A stretch of DNA of 26,978 nt from a virus: the IMG/VR virus record IMGVR_UViG_3300042507_007717, positions 1 through 26,978 of that record, one strand, 5' to 3'. The notes beneath the pieces were generated by a model. That model saw nothing but the letters and a program-made list of their open reading frames with translations, ran no database searches and was not told the origin of the DNA. Each line of letters starts with the position of its first letter. Positions within the stretch are counted from its first letter, which is position 1. The position numbers and the translations under genes are program-made. Below, in pieces: positions 16,586-21,293 of the stretch.

Positions 16586-17591
16586 CATAATTGGCTGCGG
16601 TTTATCTGGTGCTGTTTCTGCTTTTATTTTGAAGCAAAAAGGGTTTGATGTAACTATTTTTGAATCTCGCTCTCATGTCGGGGGTAATTGCTATGATTCT
16701 AATTTTTGCGGAACTTTAACTCATAATTATGGACCTCATATTTTCCACACAGACGACGAAGAGGTTTTTTCGTTTTTGAGTCAGTTTACAGAATGGATTG
16801 ATTTTAAGTTGCAACCTATTGGTAATACCGTGGTTGGGAAAATACCATTGCCTTATAGCGATAAGACATGTTTCAAAGCTATCGGCAAAACTTTCTCTGC
16901 GGAAGAAATTCAGAATTATATTTTCCGAGATTATTCTGAAAAACAATGGGGCGTTAGTTTCGATAAAATACCAAAATCAATTACCAATCGCATTCCCAAA
17001 ACTAAAGACTGCGAAGACCCAACTTGGTTTGAGGGGCAAAAGTATCAGTGCGTTCCAAAGTTGGGGTATACCCATATGTTTAATAAAATGCTGGAAGGCA
17101 TTGATGTGAGATTAAACTGTTCCAGTAACGAATGGAAAGAAAGTCCTTGTGATTTTATTATTTTTACTGGCAAAATAGATGAATACTATGATTTTTGTTT
17201 TGGGCGCTTGCCGTATAGATCTTTAGAGTTCGAGCATAAAATAACAAACAAAAAAATGCCTTACTTTATTCAAAACGAAAATAATTCAAGTGCAGCTAAT
17301 ACTCGTCAATACGATCATAGTTATTTCTCTCCAAATCACAGCGGGCAAACGGTGATAACCAAAGAGTATCCAGTTGATTGCGGACCAAGCGACATACCTT
17401 ATTACCCAATTCCGTTCGGAGATGGAATGTCAATGTATAGTCAATATAAAAAATTAGCAGAGAAAGAAGATCGAGTATTATTCATTGGAAGATTGGCTAC
17501 TTATACATACTTGGATATGTGGATGGTTGTGAAACAAGCTATTTTAAAAATAAATAATTTTTTTATTGACGATGTCGATAAAAATGTGTAA
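16572..17591 (+). CDS. glf: UDP-galactopyranose mutase
   Basis: The 339-residue FAD enzyme converts UDP-galactopyranose to UDP-galactofuranose. The N-terminal dinucleotide fold has INIIGCGLSGAVSAF (GxGxxG at residues 8-13) and the Glu at the end of strand two (IFESRSHVGGNCYD). Then come THNYGPHIFHTDDEEVF, the family hallmark with its catalytic-site His, IPLPYS and NYIFRDYSEKQWG. The substrate-site Arg and Tyr blocks GRLPYRSLEFE and ANTRQYDHSYFSP follow, and the C-terminal FAD segment VLFIGRLATYTYLDMWMVV closes the fold. It is slightly shorter than the usual 360-390 residues. It is the last gene of the cassette, ahead of the terminator, and implies that phage or host glycans are altered with Galf. 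Confidence 0.92.
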   Translation: MKKINIIGCGLSGAVSAFILKQKGFDVTIFESRSHVGGNCYDSNFCGTLTHNYGPHIFHTDDEEVFSFLSQFTEWIDFKLQPIGNTVVGKIPLPYSDKTCFKAIGKTFSAEEIQNYIFRDYSEKQWGVSFDKIPKSITNRIPKTKDCEDPTWFEGQKYQCVPKLGYTHMFNKMLEGIDVRLNCSSNEWKESPCDFIIFTGKIDEYYDFCFGRLPYRSLEFEHKITNKKMPYFIQNENNSSAANTRQYDHSYFSPNHSGQTVITKEYPVDCGPSDIPYYPIPFGDGMSMYSQYKKLAEKEDRVLFIGRLATYTYLDMWMVVKQAILKINNFFIDDVDKNV

Positions 17592-17698
17592 GATATTTTG
17601 ATGGGAAAATATTCGTCAAATTCATTCCGACAAGCTAATCCGTTTATTTGGTTGGTTTGTTGATTGTTTTTTGGGTTTTAAATGTTTTTTCTTTTTTC

Positions 17699-17725
17699 AA
17701 CCCAGCCAAAAGCTGGGTTTTTTTT
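17699..17725 (+). terminator. rho-independent terminator
   Basis: AACCCAGC (17699-17706) pairs perfectly with GCTGGGTT (17712-17719) around a CAAAA loop and is followed by a run of T to 17725. It lies about 110 bp after the mutase gene and closes the accessory operon. Confidence 0.92.
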
Positions 17726-17854
17726 GTTTTAAATACAAAACGATGGCTCATGACGAGGGAGTGCCTGAAACGCCCAAGAGTACGGCGTGTTAGATTGGCC
17801 GAGGTTGAAGCTGCAAGGCTTGGAGAAAAAATCTGAGAAATTGCAAAAGAGTGT
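17726..17854. other. intergenic region, no convincing gene
   Basis: Between the terminator and the tRNA-array promoter I see only short ORFs. One begins at 17750 and would give 28 basic residues, but it has no start signal or family resemblance. Confidence 0.5.
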
Positions 17855-17889
17855 TTGACAAATCGGTTAGCGTGTAGTATTGTTACTAC
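17855..17889 (+). promoter_or_regulatory. tRNA-array promoter with inverted repeat over the -10
   Basis: TTGACA (17855-17860), a 17-bp spacer and TATTGT (17878-17883) form a host-type promoter. A perfect inverted repeat GTAGTA-TTGT-TACTAC (17874-17889) covers the -10 box and the expected start, so it may be an operator or form a hairpin at the RNA 5' end. Confidence 0.65.
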
Positions 17890-17892
17890 ATC

Positions 17893-17943
17893 ATCAGCGA
17901 CGGCGAGCCGCCACTGACTGATAGCAACTCGAAAGCGCAGTTG
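17893..17943 (+). other. structured leader before the tRNA array
   Basis: Two hairpins follow the promoter. The first is ATCAG (17893-17897)/CTGAT (17918-17922) enclosing GGCG (17902-17905)/CGCC (17909-17912). The second is CAACT (17925-17929)/AGTTG (17939-17943). The leader is locally more GC-rich than its surroundings. It may be a processing signal or small RNA upstream of tRNA-Glu. Confidence 0.4.
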
Positions 17944-17978
17944 TTCAAACAGTTCTTTTACATTTCAATTTCAACAAC

Positions 17979-18050
17979 GCTCTCATCGTCTAACGGTTAG
18001 GACATTTGGTTTTCAACCAACAAATCGGAGTTCGATTCTCCGTGGGAGTA
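17979..18050 (+). tRNA. tRNA-Glu(UUC)
   Basis: Acceptor GCTCTCA/TGGGAGT with discriminator A, anticodon loop TTTTCAA (TTC) and T arm CGGAG-TTCGATT-CTCCG. The outermost anticodon-stem pair is mismatched. CCA is not encoded. First tRNA after the array promoter. Confidence 0.9.
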
Positions 18051-18051
18051 T

Positions 18052-18089
18052 TTTAATAGCGGTTAGGACAAGATGGTTAGTCGGCAGTC
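18052..18089 (+). pseudogene. orphan 5' half of a tRNA-Met-like gene
   Basis: This stretch begins TTTAATAGCGG, identical to the 11 bases at the start of tRNA-Met (18672 onward), and then matches its D arm imperfectly through TGGTTAG-TCGGCAGT. It breaks off where the anticodon arm should follow, and the GIY-YIG gene comes next. It looks like the old 5' half left behind when the endonuclease element inserted. Confidence 0.65.
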
Positions 18090-18122
18090 TTTGAAATATA
18101 TACCTTCACACTAAATAAGTAT

Positions 18123-18668
18123 ATGAGATACACAATTTACAAGATTACGAATAACCTTAATGAAAAGGTTTATATAGGTAAACATCAGACAACAAATCCA
18201 AACGATACTTACTTTGGCTCTGGTAAAGCAATCATAGATGCCATAAAAAAGTATGGCAGAGAAAACTTTACGAAAGAAGTACTATTCGACTTTGATAATG
18301 AATGTGAAATGAATCTTATGGAAAAAGCGCTCATCACTGAAGATTTCGTATCTCGTAGTGATACGTACAACCTTGGTATCGGAGGTGAAGGTGGTCCTCA
18401 TTTTAAAGGTAAAAAGCACACAAAAGAAACAATCGATAAACTAAGATCTGTTGAGGTGTTGCAATCAACCAGAGAGAAGCTATCTCAGATCCAATCAGGA
18501 TCTAGGCATTTACCAGAAAATAAGAAAAAGATTTCTGAATCAATGAAAGGAAAGATTCGTTCAGAAGAAACCAAAAAGAAGATTGCTGAATCTTTAAAGG
18601 GTAGGACTCGTTCAGAAGAAACTAAGAAAAAGATTGCTGATTCAATGAAAAAACTCAGAGAATTTTAA
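18123..18668 (+). CDS. GIY-YIG homing endonuclease with NUMOD3 repeats
   Basis: The 181-residue protein opens with the GIY-YIG fold: YTIYKITNNLNEKVYIG (GIY- and YIG-equivalent strands at residues 3-19), FGSGKAIIDAIKKYGRENF (with the catalytic-type Arg in YGRENF) and a Glu in EKALITEDF. The C-terminal half holds NUMOD3 DNA-binding repeats (HTKETIDKL, NKKKISESMKGK, and RSEETKKKIAESLKG twice), as in T4 SegA-type free-standing homing enzymes. It lies between an orphan tRNA-Met 5' half and an intact tRNA-Met, suggesting insertion into that tRNA. The GTGTAA start motif of the two HNH genes is absent here; the same position reads CACTAA. Confidence 0.92.
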   Translation: MRYTIYKITNNLNEKVYIGKHQTTNPNDTYFGSGKAIIDAIKKYGRENFTKEVLFDFDNECEMNLMEKALITEDFVSRSDTYNLGIGGEGGPHFKGKKHTKETIDKLRSVEVLQSTREKLSQIQSGSRHLPENKKKISESMKGKIRSEETKKKIAESLKGRTRSEETKKKIADSMKKLREF

Positions 18669-18677
18669 AAATTTAAT

Positions 18678-18752
18678 AGCGGGGTAGAGCAGACTGGTTA
18701 GCTCGGGAGTTTCATAAGCTCTAGGTCGTGGGTTCAAATCCCACCCCCGCCA
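18678..18752 (+). tRNA. tRNA-Met(CAU), initiator-like
   Basis: Anticodon loop TTCATAA (CAT), D stem GAGC/GCTC and T loop TTCAAAT resemble bacterial initiator tRNA. Position 1:72 is an A-C mismatch, also initiator-like. However, the three consecutive G-C pairs of the initiator anticodon stem are missing (GGAGT/GCTCT). Discriminator A at 18752 is followed by CC. Confidence 0.85.
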
Positions 18753-18759
18753 CCTTTTT

Positions 18760-18831
18760 GGGTTGTTCGTTCAACGGATAGGACATCTGGCTACGAACTA
18801 GAAGATTGGGGTTCGATTCCCTAACAACCCA
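18760..18831 (+). tRNA. tRNA-Arg(ACG)
   Basis: Acceptor GGGTTGT/ACAACCC with discriminator A, anticodon loop CTACGAA (ACG) on stem TCTGG/CTAGA, and T loop TTCGATT. Canonical throughout. Confidence 0.92.
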
Positions 18832-18836
18832 CTTTA

Positions 18837-18905
18837 TAATACATCGTCTAATTAGGACTCCACCATACGCAGGTGGGAATCAGGGTGTAAATCCCTGTGT
18901 GTTAT
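18837..18905 (+). tRNA. atypical tRNA-Arg-like (ACG), lacks D/T-loop consensus
   Basis: A cloverleaf can be drawn: acceptor TAATACA/TGTGTTA, D stem GTC/GAC, anticodon arm CCACC-ATACGCA-GGTGG and T stem CAGGG/CCCTG. The D loop TAATTAG lacks GG and the T loop is TGTAAAT instead of TTCRANY, so the usual D-T contact cannot form. Base 37 is C and the discriminator is T. It may be a pseudo-tRNA or a regulatory mimic. Confidence 0.5.
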
Positions 18906-18910
18906 ATATT

Positions 18911-18994
18911 GTGTCAGCGCCGACGTTGGAGGGTCGGGGTAGGCTGTAACCCTATTGCCTTCGGGCTTAGTCTGTTCGAATCAGACCTGACACA
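18911..18994 (+). tRNA. tRNA-Tyr(GUA)
   Basis: Acceptor GTGTCAG/CTGACAC, anticodon loop CTGTAAC (GTA), long variable arm with GCC-TTCG-GGC as expected for bacterial Tyr, T loop TTCGAAT and discriminator A. Confidence 0.92.
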
Positions 18995-19002
18995 CTTTTT
19001 AT

Positions 19003-19077
19003 CCTCTCTAAGCTTTAACGGTGAAGCGTCTGTCTGAAGAACAGAATAAGTCGATTCGGGCGCGACAGAGAGGACCA
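19003..19077 (+). tRNA. tRNA-Phe(GAA), CCA encoded
   Basis: Acceptor CCTCTCT/AGAGAGG, anticodon loop CTGAAGA (GAA) on stem TCTGT/ACAGA, discriminator A74 followed by encoded CCA (19075-19077). Position 8 is A rather than T, and the 53:61 pair is an A-G mismatch next to T loop TTCGGGC, so it is slightly divergent. Confidence 0.8.
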
Positions 19078-19082
19078 TATTT

Positions 19083-19146
19083 GGGAAAGACCCGAATACG
19101 CATCAGGGTTTCGGTCGCCTGATGTAAAAGAAAAGACCGAGTATTT
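19083..19146 (+). ncRNA. compact pseudoknot RNA element
   Basis: Between two tRNAs. A small hairpin GGG/CCC (19083-19093) precedes GAATAC (19094-19099), which pairs with GTATTT (19141-19146). Inside, CATCAGG (19101-19107) pairs perfectly with CCTGATG (19118-19124). Its loop segment TCGGTC (19111-19116) pairs perfectly with GACCGA (19135-19140) across an A-rich linker, giving an H-type pseudoknot closed by an outer helix. It is not a tRNA. Function unknown. Confidence 0.5.
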
Positions 19147-19152
19147 TCAAAC

Positions 19153-19227
19153 GGGGATGTATCGGAACGCACTTCTAATGCGTGGCACCGTAAAGGATCA
19201 ATGCAGGTTCGAGTCCTGCCATCCCTG
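19153..19227 (+). tRNA. atypical tRNA-Arg-like (UCU) without D arm
   Basis: Acceptor GGGGATG/CATCCCT, T arm GCAGG-TTCGAGT-CCTGC and anticodon arm ACGCA-CTTCTAA-TGCGT (TCT) are all well formed. Only 7 nt (TATCGGA) stand where the D arm belongs, while the variable region is 19 nt. CGG (19163-19165) can pair with CCG (19088 of the next hundred, 19188-19190) to extend the central helix. The 3' half also encodes, on the other strand, the last codons of the HNH gene. Confidence 0.55.
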
Positions 19228-19719
19228 CTGCCTGCTCAATAAGCCATTGTCAAATTCCCAATGGCAATTTGGACATAATTGAACGATATTGTCTTTGTTA
19301 TTCACTTCCTTAATTAAGCTATCTTCTGTAAAAGAAGCCATCGCTTTAATATGGCACAGTTCAACATGCTTATTATAACCACAAGCAGCACATGGTTTTT
19401 TCGTCAACTCTTTGAACCAGCTTCTCGCTAAACCTCTTATGTGTGCATGAGTTGATGAACTATGAAGCAATTTGTTTCTGTCTCTATACTCTCCTATTGT
19501 AGTCTCTAGTATAGAATCTTTTTTACATTTTAAATACTCTTGATAGTGAGTCTCGCATCGAGAAGATCTATAGTTTCTTACTATGCTTTTGCAGTCTAAA
19601 CATGAACATAATCTAGTTAATTTTCTTTTTGGACTTTTTTTATTATTATATATCGCTGCACAAGTACGGCAGCAAAATTTTGGATTTTTAGTTTCTTCTT
19701 GACAATGTAAGCATTTCAT
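19198..19719 (-). CDS. HNH homing endonuclease
   Basis: I choose the ATG at 19719 (MKCLHCQEETKN) over the upstream TTG because GTGTAA lies exactly 8 nt before it. The 173-residue product has N-terminal zinc-binding pairs (CLHC, CCRTC) and a C-terminal HNH domain: CAACGYNKHVELCHIKAM with DNIVQLCPNCHWEFDNG (His, Asn, His and CxxC intact). The final residues GWQDSNLH are read antisense from the 3' half of the atypical tRNA-Arg, and the stop lies inside that tRNA. On its other side lies an orphan tRNA 3' half. The layout fits a mobile endonuclease that inserted into a tRNA and supplied a replacement end. Confidence 0.85.
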   Translation of the reverse strand: MKCLHCQEETKNPKFCCRTCAAIYNNKKSPKRKLTRLCSCLDCKSIVRNYRSSRCETHYQEYLKCKKDSILETTIGEYRDRNKLLHSSSTHAHIRGLARSWFKELTKKPCAACGYNKHVELCHIKAMASFTEDSLIKEVNNKDNIVQLCPNCHWEFDNGLLSRQQGWQDSNLH

Positions 19720-19733
19720 GTTAGTATTTACAC
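19720..19733 (-). promoter_or_regulatory. GTGTAA-N8-ATG start signal, HNH gene 1
   Basis: GTGTAA (minus strand, 19733-19728) lies exactly 8 nt before the ATG at 19719. Spacing is identical to that at the tail operon and five other genes. Confidence 0.6.
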
Positions 19734-19764
19734 GAATGAATACAACATCGTTCAAAAAAAAATC

Positions 19765-19793
19765 AATAGGGGTTCGATTCCCTTACGACCTAC
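19765..19793 (+). pseudogene. orphan tRNA 3' half
   Basis: T arm AGGGG-TTCGATT-CCCTT (19768-19784) is followed by an acceptor-like ACGACCT and A (19792). No 5' half that would pair with it is found upstream, where the HNH gene lies instead. It also does not pair with the 5' acceptor strand of the atypical tRNA-Arg. Read as the remnant of the insertion target. Confidence 0.65.
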
Positions 19794-19798
19794 TTTTC

Positions 19799-19869
19799 GC
19801 GGGATTAGTTTAATGGTAAAATAATAGCCTTCCAAGCTGAAGTCGAGAGTTCGATTCTCTCATCCCGCA
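19799..19869 (+). tRNA. tRNA-Gly(UCC)
   Basis: Acceptor GCGGGAT/ATCCCGC with discriminator A, anticodon loop CTTCCAA (TCC), T arm GAGAG-TTCGATT-CTCTC. The anticodon stem ends in a mismatch. Confidence 0.9.
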
Positions 19870-20206
19870 CTTTTTTTGTCATGCCATATGCGGCAAGGTC
19901 ACGTATATGAGCGATTGTGTTGACGTTTTACTTGCCATAAAGCAATATACACAACGTAATCCGACGCACGATGGTAATGTCAAGTGGCTTTGAAGATATC
20001 CATCCTCTGTGAGTTTCGGTAGTATGGCAAAGTTTTCAATGAACAGCTGTCTCTCATTTCGGCAGGAGAGTCTCCACAGTATCAAGGTTATGATACAGCG
20101 CTAGTGAAATTCTAGAACAACCGAGCCATTTAAATGGGGGAAGGATCGACATGCACTTAGGAACGTAGCCTAAGATGGTCGCTACGAATCTGGAACCCAC
20201 CAATTT
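19870..20206 (+). other. gene-free 337-bp stretch with RNA structure potential
   Basis: No convincing gene; only ORFs of under 30 codons on the plus strand and an unsupported one on the minus strand. Hand folding gives a possible pseudoknot (GGCAAG 19892/CTTGCC 19931 with TTGTGT 19915/ACACAA 19949). It also gives hairpins CTCTC/GAGAG (20051-20070) and GTATC/GATAC (20079-20096). A long rod at 20132-20206 pairs AAATGGGGG with CCCACCAATTT (two bulged A), then CGACAT with ATGGTCG (one bulge), then CTTAGG with CCTAAG around a 7-nt loop. It may be a structured RNA or degenerate tRNA debris. Confidence 0.35.
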
Positions 20207-20208
20207 CT

Positions 20209-20297
20209 CTGGTATTAGCTCAGCTTGGTGGAGTACCTGATTTGGGATCAGGAGGCCGTATTCGGAATCGTGGGTTCGAATCCCACCACCTAGACCA
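20209..20297 (+). tRNA. tRNA-Pro(UGG), CCA encoded, weak acceptor
   Basis: Anticodon arm CCTGA-TTTGGGA-TCAGG (TGG), canonical D arm with TTGG, T arm GTGGG-TTCGAAT-CCCAC, discriminator A followed by CCA (20295-20297). The 5' strand CTGGTAT pairs poorly with CACCTAG unless one T is bulged. The variable region is 17 nt with a CCG-TATT-CGG hairpin, unlike class I Pro tRNA. Confidence 0.7.
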
Positions 20298-20300
20298 TTT

Positions 20301-20402
20301 AAACATGTAGTTCAGTGGTAGATCACATCTTCTCTATGATGGTAAGCTACACCGCAAAAGAGAGAGGCTCTGAGGACGCGGGTTCGATTCCTGCCATGTT
20401 TA
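20301..20402 (+). tRNA. atypical tRNA-like gene, anticodon uncertain
   Basis: Acceptor AAACATG/CATGTTT with discriminator A, D arm AGTTCAGTGGTAGATC and T arm GCGGG-TTCGATT-CCTGC are normal. The anticodon stem CATC/GATG has only 4 pairs around an 8-nt loop TTCTCTAT, so UCU (Arg) or CUC (Glu) cannot be decided. A region of about 36 nt replaces the usual 5-nt variable loop; part of it (AGAGAG) could pair with the loop segment TTCTCT. A pseudo-tRNA or an interrupted tRNA is possible. Confidence 0.45.
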
Positions 20403-20415
20403 ATGTCTTTTTTAT

Positions 20416-20502
20416 GGGTGTGTGGCAGAGTGGCCGATTGCGCTAGTCTTGAAAACTAGAGGGGTCTTAAAGCCTCCGTGGGTTCGAATCCTACCGCACC
20501 CG
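20416..20502 (+). tRNA. tRNA-Ser(UGA)
   Basis: Acceptor GGGTGTG/CGCACCC with discriminator G, anticodon arm CTAGT-CTTGAAA-ACTAG (TGA), long variable arm, T arm GTGGG-TTCGAAT-CCTAC. Confidence 0.93.
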
Positions 20503-20509
20503 CTTTAAA

Positions 20510-20581
20510 GCCCAAGTAGCTCAGTGGTAGAGTTGCTCCTTTACACGGAGATTGTCGGCGGTTCGATCCCGTCCTTGGGTA
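20510..20581 (+). tRNA. tRNA-Val(UAC)
   Basis: Acceptor GCCCAAG/CTTGGGT with discriminator A, anticodon loop TTTACAC (TAC), D arm GCTCAGTGGTAGAGT, T loop TTCGATC. Confidence 0.9.
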
Positions 20582-20589
20582 TTTTTAAT

Positions 20590-20660
20590 TGGGGATTGGT
20601 GTAATGGTAGCACCGTAGATTTTGAATCTATTAGTGGGGGTTCGAATCCCTCATCCCCTG
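20590..20660 (+). tRNA. tRNA-Gln(UUG)
   Basis: Acceptor TGGGGAT/ATCCCCT with an open first pair (T-T), as is common for weak U1 pairs in Gln tRNA, and discriminator G. Anticodon loop TTTTGAA (TTG), T arm GGGGG-TTCGAAT-CCCTC. Confidence 0.9.
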
Positions 20661-20677
20661 CTTTTTTAATGTTTTTA

Positions 20678-20750
20678 GGGAGTATAATTCAATTGGTAGA
20701 ATACCTCACTTTTAATGAGTAAGTTTCGGGTTCGAGTCCCGATGCTCCCA
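20678..20750 (+). tRNA. tRNA-Lys(UUU)
   Basis: Acceptor GGGAGTA/TGCTCCC with discriminator A, anticodon loop CTTTTAA (TTT), T arm TCGGG-TTCGAGT-CCCGA. Confidence 0.92.
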
Positions 20751-20764
20751 CTTTATAAATTTAG

Positions 20765-20792
20765 TTGACTTCCTCGAAAGAGATGTTAGAAT
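20765..20792 (+). promoter_or_regulatory. internal tRNA-array promoter
   Basis: TTGACT (20765-20770), 16 bp, TAGAAT (20787-20792) stands just before tRNA-Asn, so the array has at least one internal host-type start. Confidence 0.55.
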
Positions 20793-20803
20793 GATCTCAT
20801 AAA

Positions 20804-20875
20804 TCTCAGTAACGCACTAGGCGTGCGACCGCTCTGTTAAAGCGTGTGAGCTTGGTTCGAATCCAAGACTGAGAG
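20804..20875 (+). tRNA. tRNA-Asn(GUU)
   Basis: Acceptor TCTCAGT/ACTGAGA with discriminator G, anticodon loop CTGTTAA (GTT), D stem CGCAC/GTGCG with a short loop TAGGC, T loop TTCGAAT. Confidence 0.9.
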
Positions 20876-20891
20876 CTTTTTAAAACAAAAT

Positions 20892-20965
20892 GCTTGGAGG
20901 GGGTCTGTAAGAATGCATATAATGAGGGTCAGCACCTCAAGATTCCACAAAAACTCCAAGCTCCA
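20892..20965 (+). ncRNA. tRNA-like hairpin ending in CCA, no T arm
   Basis: GCTTGGAG (20892-20899) pairs perfectly with CTCCAAGC (20954-20961), followed by T and CCA (20963-20965). Inside, GGGGTCT (20900-20906) pairs with AGATTCC (20940-20946). An apical arm TGAGG-GTCAGCA-CCTCA (20923-20939) looks like an anticodon arm with CAG (Leu). There is no TTCGA T loop and no D arm. It is tRNA-sized, so either a degenerate tRNA-Leu(CAG) or a tRNA-like structure. The next gene starts 9 bp later. Confidence 0.45.
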
Positions 20966-20973
20966 CTTTACAT

Positions 20974-21291
20974 ATGATATCAATAAAAATACTAGAACCT
21001 GATGACATTGTAGAACCTACTGATTGGTGCCGTCCATTACATCTGGAAACAATGAGTGGAGGGCAATCAGACTACTACTCGTTTGAATCAGATTATTCAG
21101 GCATTGCACAAAACAATGTGAAGTGGGTTCGCGTTAGAGATGTATTTGGTCCGTGTTGGTTGGGCAAGAGTGCTAAAGAACTCAACAAATACACTCAGCA
21201 TGAGATTGTTCGTGGTGAAATTCCACAAAAACATCGATTGACAGGACACAAGTCCTTGCATACGTTTTTTACTAATTTAAAAACTTTATAA
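20974..21291 (+). CDS. hypothetical protein (105 aa)
   Basis: A small gene inside the tRNA array, starting at ATG 20974 immediately after a tRNA-like hairpin; no Shine-Dalgarno sequence is visible. The product MISIKILEPDDIVEPTDWCRP has aromatic-rich segments (SDYYSFESDYSG, VKWVRVRDVFGPCWLGKSAKEL) that look like a beta-rich N-terminal part with two cysteines, then a helical basic end. No signal peptide or membrane segment is present. I do not recognise the family. The stop codon lies just before a cloverleaf-like structure. Confidence 0.6.
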   Translation: MISIKILEPDDIVEPTDWCRPLHLETMSGGQSDYYSFESDYSGIAQNNVKWVRVRDVFGPCWLGKSAKELNKYTQHEIVRGEIPQKHRLTGHKSLHTFFTNLKTL

Positions 21292-21293
21292 AC

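Noticed and set aside
17586-17663. GTGTAA before a 20-codon ORF at 17601
   Set aside because: Spacing is 9, not 8, and the hexamer is made of the last codon and stop of the mutase gene; likely coincidence.
17648-17836. 62-residue plus-strand ORF
   Set aside because: Runs straight through the intrinsic terminator hairpin and T-run; composition is not protein-like.
19119-19134. CTGATG...GAAA resembling a hammerhead ribozyme core
   Set aside because: There is no stem II between the two boxes and the surrounding pairing is a pseudoknot instead.
19720-19755. TTG-initiated N-terminal extension of the first HNH protein
   Set aside because: It would place the GTGTAA signal inside the gene; the ATG at 19719 has the exact 8-nt spacing.
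19879-20085. 68-residue minus-strand ORF in the gene-free stretch
   Set aside because: No start signal, no family resemblance, and it crosses predicted RNA structures.
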